Virus record (IMG/VR): IMGVR_UViG_3300030102_002336
Coordinates: 23,640-46,385 of that record
Length of the DNA: 22,746 nt
Direction: 5' to 3' (one strand)
Source of the DNA: a virus
Every line of letters begins with the position of its first letter. The first letter of the stretch is position 1. Under the pieces are notes generated by a model. The model did not search any database. It was not told where the DNA came from and worked only from the letters and a program-made list of their open reading frames with translations. Position numbers and translations under genes: made by a program. This document shows positions 7,845 through 15,157 of the stretch, piece by piece.

Positions 7845-8203
7845 TATCCGCTCAGTGGGTTACTGTCTTTTTTATCTAATTTTGTTTCTAATTTTTGTAA
7901 ATCCTCATCCAAACTTAATAAATCTGCTTTGATTGTTGCTATGTCTGTTTTAATTTCTGTAAGATCCGGAACCTCGATATTATCAATTTCTTTTTCTAAA
8001 AATTGCACAGATGTTTCTATAGACGCGAATCTCTCTTCTATAATTTGTACGTTATCCTCTGCCTCGCTAATACCGCCTATTTTAGACTCAAGGTTTTCTA
8101 ATCTATTAACGTATTCAGCACCCGTGTAGCCAAACCCGGCTAACGTGCCTACGATTCCGACAAGGGCAATTATTTGTGTAGTTTTGCTTTGAAACCAATC
8201 CAT
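7844..8203 (-). CDS. Membrane-anchored coiled-coil protein
   Basis: A 119-residue protein from the ATG at 8203, chosen over an upstream TTG (8215) because GGAGGT lies five bases before it. MDWFQSK is followed by a transmembrane helix (about 9-28, IIALVGIVGTLAGFGYTGAE) and then a long coiled coil (about 32-113) rich in Glu, Ile, Asp and Leu with heptad spacing. The C-terminus is DKKDSNPLSG. The layout (short N-terminus, one membrane helix, long heptad region) resembles i-spanins and Rz-like proteins, making it a second such candidate besides 7282-7674. It forms a TAATG junction with the small lipoprotein gene. No enzyme motif is seen. Confidence 0.8.
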   Translation of the reverse strand: MDWFQSKTTQIIALVGIVGTLAGFGYTGAEYVNRLENLESKIGGISEAEDNVQIIEERFASIETSVQFLEKEIDNIEVPDLTEIKTDIATIKADLLSLDEDLQKLETKLDKKDSNPLSG

Positions 8204-8205
8204 TT

Positions 8206-10461
8206 TTACCTCCAAAGGTTAGGTTGGTCCTCAATCATCTGGCCCAAACCTTTTAAATTTTCATTAACCAAGCCAAAAAAAGCCTCGTTATTGTCATCTA
8301 GTGTAGCAGAAGTATAAATATTTGCACTAATATACCAATCTGTGTTGTCGACCATGGTGGTTTCTTGATATGTTGAAAAACCAGGGACATATCCAATAAG
8401 AGCCACTAATGTGGTTTCGTCGCCATATTCACCTGTTTCCTGTTGTTCTTGTTCTATTTCTTCTTGTTGCGCCTCAATGTTAGCCGCAATTATTTGATCT
8501 GCTATTTCGTCTGCCTCTGAGGCCGTCATAACCCCGGATGAGGCTGTATCAATTTGTCCTTGAACGTTAGAGACCTGTACGTCTGCGATAGCTACAGATG
8601 CCTGGTTGTCAAAAGTAGGCAACGGCGTGATTGAAACACTCATACCGCCAGATCCTTCAAGATTGTCTGACATGGACAAAACTTGGTTTGTTTGTTGTGT
8701 TGCGCTGGCAAATTGATCTGAAACACTTGGACTGCTTGTCGTACTGATTCCACCGCTAGAGCTTGTAGCACCGCTAGTATTTATGCTTGATGTAGAGTTA
8801 GCGTTTGTATTATTAACAGAGGATCCGCCAGAGGTTTGTGAATAACTATTTGCCGCTGTTTTTATGCCAGCTTTTATGACATTTAAAGCAGTCGCCATAA
8901 GTTTATTTTTTCCTGTTGGCGAATCGCCTTCTACTGCAACAAACTCTTCTTCAACTTCTTCTAGTATTTCTTCGCGTGTTTCTTCTTCTCTTTCGGCTAA
9001 TCTTTCTTCTTCCATCATTTCTTGCATTTCTTCTATTTCTTCAAACACTTCTTCCACTGCCTCTTCTTCAAATATTTCTTCTATGAATTCCTCTTCTGGA
9101 TCTTCCAGGTCTGCTAATCTCTCTTCGTGTCGATCTTCTCTATGTTCGTTAGTTTCTTCTTCAAACCACTCTTCTAATTCTGCAACGTTATTAAATTCAA
9201 TAAATGTGTTTGGTTCACTATAGTCCTCTACTAAAAATGTTTCTTGAAACACAAACTCATCTAATAATATTTCATCTTGTCGGTGCAAAGGCTCATCGTG
9301 TCTAGGTCCAAAATCATCTAAAAAAGGTAAAGGATCTGGCTCAAAAAATATTGTAAATTCTTCTGTGCTAGGGCCGTCAAAAAACTCATTAGGATCTTCA
9401 AAAAAATCATCAAAATGTAAAAAAATTTCTTCTTCAAATATTTCAATAACTGTGAATTGTTCTTCAAAATTATGATGATCGTGATGTGGCTCATCTATAA
9501 AAGATCCTGTTGCAAATTGATCTTGTTCATCTACAAAACCATAATTTACATTGCTATCGTCAAAAAAAGCCACAGATTCTTGTTGTCTGTAACCAGGACA
9601 AAAAGGTGCATATTGTGGATCTTCTCTACATTGTTGATCGTCATAAGCGTCCCAATAACCAGGACAAGACTCACTATAAAGATCAGTGATATTACATTGT
9701 TGAGTTAAATAAGCGTCTGCATAACCAGTACAACTGGTGTCATTTAAAGGATTGCTACAGTCTATGGCATTGCCACTACCTAATCCATAAAGAGAGCCAC
9801 CATTCTCAAGTGTGGTATTTATGGCCGTGCTGTTCCAATTTGTGTTTACGCAAGTAGATGAGTTGGTTGTTCCTGTATTACACTCATCGTGATAATAATA
9901 GGTGTAAGAATTGTTTTTGTTAGCTCCAACTTCTCCTATTAAAACATCGTGATTGATTATATCTAGTTCCCTATAACGTATATCAAAAGTATTATTGGGC
10001 CATAGAATTACTTCAAAACTGTTATCCGTTCCTGCTCGATTATACTCCCTAAGACGATACCATCCAAAGACCATCTTTGAACTATCGCCCCAAGACTTCA
10101 TCCTAGAGTTGTTATCTCTTATTAAGTCTGTCCAAAAAGGATATAAGGTGTAGGTATGCTGACCGTTAATAGGATCTGGAGTGTAATCAGAGCAATAGCT
10201 ACCACTAGAACCAAAATGTAGACATCCGTTCGTGGCCATTCGTGCTTTTGAAAAAGTAGAGCCGTAAAAAGTAAAATTAAAAGAAAGGTCAATTGCAGGA
10301 GATATGCCATCATCGGAAACCTCGTAGGCTAATTCACCCTGGAAATTATTAGCGTTGTCGTGTAAGTCATATAATCCTTGATTATTTTCGTATATGTATT
10401 GAGCATATACATTTAAGGATAACAGACTAACTATTGCGTAGCATAAAATTCTTGCTTGCAT
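8206..10461 (-). CDS. Secreted NIDO-like, Cys-repeat and Glu-rich protein
   Basis: A 751-residue exported protein. Signal peptide 1-20 (cleavage after VYA). About 55-190 resemble a nidogen-like (NIDO) domain: FNFTFYGSTF, ATNGCLHFG, LYPFWTDL, then beta-rich segments ending YTYYYHDEC. Residues 235-290 hold a 22-residue cysteine repeat, CTGYADAYLTQQC, CPGYWDAYDDQQC and CPGYRQQ. Residues 330-515 are extremely Glu/Asp/Phe-rich, with a coiled coil at about 425-510. A Ser/Asn/Thr linker (540-600) leads to a C-terminal domain with LVALIGYVPGFSTYQ and ending EDQPNLWR. The start overlaps the previous gene by 31 bases. NIDO domains occur in adhesion proteins, so binding to a surface or to another exported phage protein is plausible. 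It may sit in the virion or in the host envelope. Domain assignment is by eye. Confidence 0.8.
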   Translation of the reverse strand: MQARILCYAIVSLLSLNVYAQYIYENNQGLYDLHDNANNFQGELAYEVSDDGISPAIDLSFNFTFYGSTFSKARMATNGCLHFGSSGSYCSDYTPDPINGQHTYTLYPFWTDLIRDNNSRMKSWGDSSKMVFGWYRLREYNRAGTDNSFEVILWPNNTFDIRYRELDIINHDVLIGEVGANKNNSYTYYYHDECNTGTTNSSTCVNTNWNSTAINTTLENGGSLYGLGSGNAIDCSNPLNDTSCTGYADAYLTQQCNITDLYSESCPGYWDAYDDQQCREDPQYAPFCPGYRQQESVAFFDDSNVNYGFVDEQDQFATGSFIDEPHHDHHNFEEQFTVIEIFEEEIFLHFDDFFEDPNEFFDGPSTEEFTIFFEPDPLPFLDDFGPRHDEPLHRQDEILLDEFVFQETFLVEDYSEPNTFIEFNNVAELEEWFEEETNEHREDRHEERLADLEDPEEEFIEEIFEEEAVEEVFEEIEEMQEMMEEERLAEREEETREEILEEVEEEFVAVEGDSPTGKNKLMATALNVIKAGIKTAANSYSQTSGGSSVNNTNANSTSSINTSGATSSSGGISTTSSPSVSDQFASATQQTNQVLSMSDNLEGSGGMSVSITPLPTFDNQASVAIADVQVSNVQGQIDTASSGVMTASEADEIADQIIAANIEAQQEEIEQEQQETGEYGDETTLVALIGYVPGFSTYQETTMVDNTDWYISANIYTSATLDDNNEAFFGLVNENLKGLGQMIEDQPNLWR

Positions 10462-11555
10462 TGTCTATCCGATTTAGTTTTTCTTGTATAAGTTTTTTTC
10501 ACTAAGCCAACAACGTCCTTATTGATACCAGACCTTTTGGGGTTTATTTCTTTTGTGCATTGTTTTATAAACTCTTTTTCTTTTTCTTTTGCATCTGGTC
10601 TTTTAGATTGATTGTTGGCCCACTCTGCTTTTGCCTCTTTGCCAATTTTACCTTGATATGGACAAGGAGTTCCTGCCATTTCCATGGCTTTGAAAACCCT
10701 TTCATCTTGACAAAGTAGGGCCACACTAGCAACTTTCATCCCCATATCGTATAGATATTTTGAAAGTTTTAACCTTTCACAATTTTGGTCAACGATTGTT
10801 TTTCCTCCAGATAAACCAAACACTTGGCCCTGGAAAGCTCCACTAACTCCTGTAGTACACAAGTCTTGGCTATAACTCATAATGCTCGGTGCTATTGCAG
10901 ATGCAGGCGGGGCCTCTGATTTTATATTTTGATTAATGGTTTGAGTTGAGTTTGTTTCGTTAATATTCCTATTTGTGTTATTGCTCGTCGTATTATTTTC
11001 ATTAACGTTTTTATTATTGGTCGTAACATTAGATTCAGACTCAGATTTATTTATGTTTGTATTTGTATTGTTACTGGTCGATGTTGACGTATTATTGTTA
11101 TTAACATTCTGATTTACCGTTGAATTAACCGTAGACGTAGATGTGCTGGTATTAACGTTATTGTTATTGTTGGTATTGGTCGAGGTCGATGTTGCCGTCG
11201 AGGTGTTTACATTAGTGTTGCTGTTGGTATTGACGCTCGTATTATTATTAGTATTGACGCTCGTATTATTATTTGTGTTGGTGTTGTTGTTGGTATTCGT
11301 CGCCGTAGAGGTCGAAGTCGAGGTATTGGTGTTGTTGTTTGTGTTCGTGTTGGTGTTTGTCGTAGTCGTAGTGTTGGTCGTATCTAGGCTATTATTTTCA
11401 CAGTATTGAGTGCCGTTTGTGCAAGCTGTACCAGATTGTTGTGAAGATTGTGCGTTAGTGTTTATTGAAAACCCGACTAGAGCTGTAATTAAAAGCATTA
11501 CAGCTGACCATTTAATTAATTGGTCATGTTCATTTTGATCCTTCGTTTTCCTCAT
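10431..11555 (-). CDS. Secreted Asn/Thr-repeat protein with Cys-containing C-terminal domain
   Basis: A 374-residue protein from the ATG at 11555; a TTG at 11579 lengthens the frame but is a poor start. A basic N-terminus and hydrophobic stretch (residues 15-31) form a signal peptide, probably cleaved after TNA (35). Residues about 58-215 are almost only Asn, Thr and Ser with a little Val and Ala, a flexible stalk such as NTNTNNNTNTSTSTSTATN. Residues about 216-374 are a folded domain with SQDLCTTGVSGAFQGQVFGL, CERLKLSKYLYDMGMKV and AMEMAGTPCPYQG, six cysteines and a basic tail. I recall this C-terminal domain from marine phage contigs without a function. It overlaps the nuclease gene (26 bases) and the NIDO-like gene (31 bases). 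An exported stalked protein acting with the NIDO-like protein is the simplest reading. Confidence 0.75.
   Translation of the reverse strand: MRKTKDQNEHDQLIKWSAVMLLITALVGFSINTNAQSSQQSGTACTNGTQYCENNSLDTTNTTTTTNTNTNTNNNTNTSTSTSTATNTNNNTNTNNNTSVNTNNNTSVNTNSNTNVNTSTATSTSTNTNNNNNVNTSTSTSTVNSTVNQNVNNNNTSTSTSNNTNTNINKSESESNVTTNNKNVNENNTTSNNTNRNINETNSTQTINQNIKSEAPPASAIAPSIMSYSQDLCTTGVSGAFQGQVFGLSGGKTIVDQNCERLKLSKYLYDMGMKVASVALLCQDERVFKAMEMAGTPCPYQGKIGKEAKAEWANNQSKRPDAKEKEKEFIKQCTKEINPKRSGINKDVVGLVKKTYTRKTKSDRQCKQEFYATQ
11227..11274 (-). repeat. Tandem 24-bp repeat (two units) in the Asn/Thr stalk
   Basis: Two adjacent copies of a 24-base unit beginning GTATTGACGCTCG on the plus strand, differing at the last base, encode NTNNNTSV twice. 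They sit in a wider run of Asn and Thr codons (roughly 10910-11390). The unit is a multiple of three, so copy changes would keep the frame. This suggests the stalk length can vary by slippage or recombination. Confidence 0.8.
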
Positions 11556-11970
11556 TAGGTGTGTAAACTCCCAATTCAATCAATTTCTCTCTATTGATTA
11601 AATGCTCCTGCTCAACGTCATCTTTGCTTTGACCGTAATATCTAACTGCTAAATAATTTTCTATCATTGCAACGTTGATGTTAATATCATCTACCACTAC
11701 CTCACCTAAGATTCTACCATACTTTCCCTTTGAGTCTTTGAGTTTTGACCTCAAAACGATTGTTTTTCCGTTATTTATTGAATCTTCTAGGTATTTTGCG
11801 GCTAATTTGCCCCTTATTTTTTCATCTGGGTCTCTAGTTCGCGATTCCGGAGTATCTATACCGTAGAGTCTAACTCTGCATTTATGCAAAACAGAAAAGC
11901 CTAAATCAAGTATGCAATCGATTGTGTCACCGTCTACTACGCGAGTAACCTGGCAACTATATTCGTACAT
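11530..11970 (-). CDS. Staphylococcal-nuclease-like (SNc) endonuclease
   Basis: A 146-residue protein made of one thermonuclease (SNc) domain that hydrolyses DNA or RNA with Ca2+. All catalytic positions known for staphylococcal nuclease are present: D13 (VTRVVDGDTID; family D21), R34 (CRVRLYGIDTPES; R35), D39 and T40 (D40, T41), E42 (E43) and R86 (KGKYGRILGEV; R87). No signal peptide is seen, so it should act in the host cytoplasm unless released on lysis. It may degrade host DNA to provide nucleotides. The TAATG junction with the membrane gene upstream and the overlap with the exported-protein gene downstream place it in the late array, which is later than expected for host-DNA breakdown. 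Confidence 0.92.
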   Translation of the reverse strand: MYEYSCQVTRVVDGDTIDCILDLGFSVLHKCRVRLYGIDTPESRTRDPDEKIRGKLAAKYLEDSINNGKTIVLRSKLKDSKGKYGRILGEVVVDDININVAMIENYLAVRYYGQSKDDVEQEHLINREKLIELGVYTPNEENEGSK

Positions 11971-12347
11971 TAATCCTCGCCTTTAAATCCTTTAGATGCG
12001 TTTGAGGTGCCAGCATATAAACCAAACCAAGCGGCTCCTGCTCCGACTATTATTGATATTAGTCCAGATTGCTCTAGGCTGGGATCCTGTAAATCCATAA
12101 ACCACATGGTTGAATAATAAAGTAAAAAAATGTAAACGCTTAAAAAAACTCTGGGAAATATTCGCCATGAATCAACAGCTCTAGCTAAATGAATCCATTT
12201 TTGATGTGGATTAACTTTTGTGTCTGATTCTAGTTCCCTAATCTTTTCTTTTAGATCGTTTATTTCTTGAACCATGGACATAAATTTCGAGAGGTCAAGT
12301 TCGACCTCATTCCGACTGGTATCACCACTGAATCTATGATCTTCCAT
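11970..12347 (-). CDS. Two-helix membrane protein, holin candidate
   Basis: A 125-residue protein with a hydrophilic N-terminus containing a short coiled coil (about 20-42) and two membrane helices: about 66-86 (VFLSVYIFLLYYSTMWFMDL) and 97-115 (ISIIVGAGAAWFGLYAGTS). The end is charged. GAGAAWFGLYAGTSN resembles a motif I recall from holin-like 2-3 helix proteins in marine phages and gene transfer agents. The gene overlaps its neighbours by TAATG on both sides and lies in a run of small membrane genes that ends at the lysis cassette. Holin is the likeliest role, though three other small membrane proteins compete for it. Confidence 0.8.
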   Translation of the reverse strand: MEDHRFSGDTSRNEVELDLSKFMSMVQEINDLKEKIRELESDTKVNPHQKWIHLARAVDSWRIFPRVFLSVYIFLLYYSTMWFMDLQDPSLEQSGLISIIVGAGAAWFGLYAGTSNASKGFKGED

Positions 12348-12529
12348 TATAAAAATTTAGCTAACACCACGCTAATTACGATGAATGGGTAAACGCCCCA
12401 TATCATGTTTTCTAGCTTATCAAACCTTTTAGATCCAGCCTCTAGTCTTTTATCTATGCTTTTATATAGAGCTCTACACTCACGTTCATGCGATTCTATA
12501 GCGTTTAACGCGTCTCTTACCGATGCCAT
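12347..12529 (-). CDS. Small coiled-coil protein with C-terminal membrane helix (XhlA-like)
   Basis: Sixty residues: a charged amphipathic helix (about 5-40, including HERECRALYKSIDKRLEAG) and a membrane helix near the C-terminus (about 43-58, MIWGVYPFIVISVVLA). This helix-then-membrane order matches XhlA-type proteins, which assist holin and endolysin in some phages and prophages. The start overlaps nothing but is spaced zero bases from the preceding small gene. Its stop forms a TAATG junction with the two-helix membrane gene. The XhlA relation is a layout resemblance only. Confidence 0.7.
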   Translation of the reverse strand: MASVRDALNAIESHERECRALYKSIDKRLEAGSKRFDKLENMIWGVYPFIVISVVLAKFL

Positions 12530-12694
12530 TTATTTTGCCTTTTTTGTTTTTTTAACTCTTTTAGTCGTGTAGGCCTCGTTCACGTCTGGTGTAGATTCAT
12601 CATCTGCAATGTATCTACCTTTTTTGTTTCGGGATCTAACCTGTATTTCTTCTGTACCTGTAAAAAAATCCACTACCTTAGTCCACCAGCTCAT
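12530..12694 (-). CDS. Small basic hypothetical protein, 54 residues
   Basis: Starts MSWWTKVVDFFTGTEEIQVR, an amphipathic aromatic N-terminus that may rest on a membrane, followed by a charged middle and a strongly basic end (TTKRVKKTKKAK). AAGGAGAAG lies 3-4 bases before the ATG, a strong ribosome binding site that sits across the stop of the previous gene. The stop directly abuts the next start. It fills what would otherwise be an empty stretch. Not recognised; perhaps a virion or membrane-associated accessory. Confidence 0.7.
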   Translation of the reverse strand: MSWWTKVVDFFTGTEEIQVRSRNKKGRYIADDESTPDVNEAYTTKRVKKTKKAK

Positions 12695-12695
12695 G

Positions 12696-12860
12696 TTACT
12701 TCTCCTTTGCGCGGCCTATATTTAAAGCGGCCCAATCCACCAATTTGTAGAGTTTGCCAATCCAGGCATCATCTTTTGGCGTAGGCGTGGAGGCGGCAAT
12801 TAAAGAGGCCACGGTTACTATAATTGTCACCCAAGTCACTAGATCTACTATCATTTCCAT
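12696..12860 (-). CDS. Small single-helix membrane protein, 54 residues
   Basis: Starts MEMIVDLVTWVTIIVTVASL; residues about 3-24 form one membrane helix, then TPTPKDDAWIGKLYKLVDW and a basic end. AGGAGA lies six bases before the ATG at 12860. Similar TP-KDD-GKLYK proteins are known to me from marine phages as membrane proteins of unknown function. The size and layout fit a class III-like holin or a holin partner. Its stop is followed after one base by the next start. Confidence 0.75.
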   Translation of the reverse strand: MEMIVDLVTWVTIIVTVASLIAASTPTPKDDAWIGKLYKLVDWAALNIGRAKEK

Positions 12861-12876
12861 GTGTTTCTCCTAGAAA

Positions 12877-13494
12877 TTATGCTTTGTAATAAGATGGTAA
12901 ACCAATCATAGGCCTACGGTCAAACCGATTAGCCTTTGCATTTTCACCAGACGCGTCATTGTAATGTAAAAAAACCTGGCCACAATGCTCGCCTTCAAAA
13001 GCATCACGCCAGTGTTCTAATTCACAACCTTGGTACATCAACATATCTCCTGGCTGTAACTTAATTTCTTTACCTTTTTTACCTTCTTCACCAGAGGGTT
13101 CTAAAAATATGGACCACTCGTCTCCTCCTAAGTGTAAGGTTGTAGATATTTCACACGAATATCTGTCTTTGTGTCTATGCAAAATGTCACCTTTTTTATA
13201 AATTCGTGCGTAAGAATAAGTTTCATAGAGTTTAATATCTGTTTCTTTTTCCATTACTGGTTTTACTTTTTGCAACAAAGTTTCCATAACTATGTCTGAG
13301 TAATGTGAGTAAGTTTCTGGCACTTGTGCATCATTCCAAATTCCATAGTATTCGGTAAATTGTGATATGTATTGAGTATCAAAAAGGTGTCTAGCTACAG
13401 CTCTTTTATTCAAAAAATATTGATAACAAAAATCTGCTAATTCATTTGATATAGCGCTCTTAATAACTTGATATTTATTCTTTTTAAAACTCAT
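12877..13494 (-). CDS. 2OG-Fe(II)-dependent oxygenase-like protein 1
   Basis: A 205-residue protein starting at ATG 13494 in an ATGA overlap with the second oxygenase gene; a GTG at 13521 would lengthen it but has no advantage. The iron-binding facial triad is H108-x-D110 (HRHKDRYSCEISTTLHL) and H161 (ELEHWRDAFEG). The core beta strands read EWSIFLEP and KLQPGDMLMYQG. The usual Arg that binds 2-oxoglutarate ten residues after the distal His is not there; the corresponding strand reads CGQVFLHYN, and R163 may serve, so the cosubstrate site is atypical. Enzymes of this fold hydroxylate proteins or nucleic-acid bases. Two in tandem next to adhesins suggests tail-fibre modification, which is inference. 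Confidence 0.8.
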   Translation of the reverse strand: MSFKKNKYQVIKSAISNELADFCYQYFLNKRAVARHLFDTQYISQFTEYYGIWNDAQVPETYSHYSDIVMETLLQKVKPVMEKETDIKLYETYSYARIYKKGDILHRHKDRYSCEISTTLHLGGDEWSIFLEPSGEEGKKGKEIKLQPGDMLMYQGCELEHWRDAFEGEHCGQVFLHYNDASGENAKANRFDRRPMIGLPSYYKA

Positions 13495-14111
13495 CTGAAT
13501 GGGTGTCCCAAATTCCAACACACTAAGGAGTGCCGTATTCCTTTAGTTACAGGTGTAACTCTATGCCAAACAAAAGAAGGAAAAACTATTACACTTCCTT
13601 TTGCTCTTATTTCTTCACATACTCTTGGTTGTGAGCCTTTTTCAGTGTCTCTAAAATCAAATTCAAGATCACCGCCTTCATATTCGCTTGGATCAGATAA
13701 AGAAATGGTCATGCTAAGTTTTCTTTGTTTACCATGTATGTTTATGTTATCTGGATTATTATATGGTTCTTCGTGTGAATCACAGTGCCAATCATAAAAT
13801 TGTCCTTTTTTATATTCTGTAAATTGACAAGCCTCAGACCAATCCCATTCAAAATTCCAACCTGCATTTGCATTAGCTTGATTAATATAAGGCTGTATTT
13901 CTTTATATATCCATCTATCTGACATCCAAACAATATCCGATTTTCTTTTTTTTTGAATATTTTTTAATTCCTCTTCTGTAATTTTGTCTTTATCAGCACT
14001 TCCTGTAAGAGCTACAGTTTTGTTTTCTTGCTGGCCATAACGAATTATATCGTCACAAATTCTTTTGGGAATAACGGATTTGAAGTACCAGTAATACCAT
14101 TTTAAATTCAT
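13491..14111 (-). CDS. 2OG-Fe(II) oxygenase 2, PKHD/prolyl-hydroxylase type
   Basis: A 206-residue single-domain dioxygenase with a complete active site: H109-x-D111 (FYDWHCDSHEEPY), the strand LSMTISLSDPSEYEGGDLEF, distal H183 (FPSFVWHRVTPV) and R193 (GIRHSLVCWN), exactly ten residues on, which binds 2-oxoglutarate. This is the P4Hc/PKHD pattern of prolyl hydroxylases such as those in cyanophages. The reaction couples 2-oxoglutarate decarboxylation to hydroxylation of a substrate, probably protein. It comes directly after the two Gly-rich adhesin genes, whose products contain many Gly-Pro steps. No signal peptide, so it acts in the cytoplasm during assembly. Confidence 0.93.
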   Translation of the reverse strand: MNLKWYYWYFKSVIPKRICDDIIRYGQQENKTVALTGSADKDKITEEELKNIQKKRKSDIVWMSDRWIYKEIQPYINQANANAGWNFEWDWSEACQFTEYKKGQFYDWHCDSHEEPYNNPDNINIHGKQRKLSMTISLSDPSEYEGGDLEFDFRDTEKGSQPRVCEEIRAKGSVIVFPSFVWHRVTPVTKGIRHSLVCWNLGHPFR

Positions 14112-14145
14112 AAGTCACTACACGCTAAAATTAAAAATACGTTAA

Positions 14146-15156
14146 TTAAACCCAATCATCTTCTACCAGTTGCCTAAATACTGTTCTAAGATCCCAACAA
14201 CTTGATGCAACGGTAACATTTACTGCGGGTTGTTTTGTAATTACTACTCCAGAACCTCCTGCTGTTGTAGATGGGGTTGATGCAATAACTGGACTTCCAG
14301 CACCACCACCGCCAACTGTTATTGTATAGGGTGTGCTACCTGTTACTGTTAAAACTGATTCAGCAGATGCTCCTCCTCCAGAACTTTCACCAGGTACAGA
14401 GCAACGATATCCACCTGCTCCTCCTCCACCACCAAAGTTTTGAAAATTTATAGAATCTTCAGCATAGCCACCGCCTCCACCACCTGTGTTAGCAGAGCCA
14501 GATGTTGACATTGTTCCAGGTGTACCACCTTGAGTGCTACCACCTGTACCACCGCCACCAGAACCACCAGAACCAGTTGTTTGGACACCAAAATAGAATG
14601 ATCCTCCACCACCTCCACCACCTCTTGTTACGGGTGATCCAGTGATAGATGATGCAACTCCAGCACCTCCATCTCCACTTTTAAGTGATGATGGTGGTCC
14701 TTGATGCGGTTGACCTACAGCACCAGCACCTCCGCCACCACCAGCCATATCGGCACCAACATTTGCTGCTCTAGCACCAGCACCACCATCATGTCCTTGT
14801 CCTGGTGTTCCTGTTCCTAATGGGAAGAAAGTAGTTCCACCTCCGCCACCAGATCCTCCATTGATACCTGGATATGGATAGGGTGAGTAAGATGCACCAG
14901 TACCACCTCCACCTCCTCCTTCTGAGGTCACTGTAGTAATAGGTGTTCCTGCTATAGAAGAATCAGAACCTTTGGCTCCTACATGATTTGATCCAGCATT
15001 AGAACCACCGCCGCCGCCTCCACCTGCAATAATCAAATATTGAAGTTGTGTTGTGTATTGTTCTGTGGTTAATGTTCCGCTTGAGTTAAATGTACTAATA
15101 ACTTGACTTTGTGATATAGAAGTTACTGCTTGTGCTGATCCTATAAGTCTTGGCAT
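14146..15156 (-). CDS. Glycine-rich tail-tip adhesin 2
   Basis: A 336-residue protein. N-terminus about 1-45 (STFNSSGTLTTEQYTTQ) looks like an attachment domain. About 45-300 is a Gly-rich body with runs of five to seven Gly (GGGGGGGSNAG) alternating with loops containing Pro, Ser and Tyr. The last 30 residues form a small closing motif, CWDLRTVFRQLVEDDWV. Gly-rich sandwiches of polyglycine-II helices make up the receptor-binding tips of some T-even phage adhesins (gp38 of S16), so host recognition is likely. The next gene upstream (15158-16129) is a clear paralogue with the same start and end motifs, one base apart. Low complexity blocks precise domain limits. Confidence 0.85.
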   Translation of the reverse strand: MPRLIGSAQAVTSISQSQVISTFNSSGTLTTEQYTTQLQYLIIAGGGGGGGSNAGSNHVGAKGSDSSIAGTPITTVTSEGGGGGGTGASYSPYPYPGINGGSGGGGGTTFFPLGTGTPGQGHDGGAGARAANVGADMAGGGGGAGAVGQPHQGPPSSLKSGDGGAGVASSITGSPVTRGGGGGGGSFYFGVQTTGSGGSGGGGTGGSTQGGTPGTMSTSGSANTGGGGGGYAEDSINFQNFGGGGGAGGYRCSVPGESSGGGASAESVLTVTGSTPYTITVGGGGAGSPVIASTPSTTAGGSGVVITKQPAVNVTVASSCWDLRTVFRQLVEDDWV

Positions 15157-15157
15157 A

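Noticed and set aside
8864-9223. Plus-strand 119-residue Ser-rich frame
   Set aside because: It is antisense to the Glu-rich coiled coil of the NIDO-like protein, whose Glu codons (GAA/GAG, reverse TTC/CTC; frame-shifted TCT/TCA) read as Ser. No start signals.
11143-11409. Plus-strand 88-residue Leu/Val-rich frame
   Set aside because: It is the antisense of the Asn/Thr codons of the stalk, where the complementary codons read as Leu and Val. It has no ribosome binding site and lies inside a supported gene.
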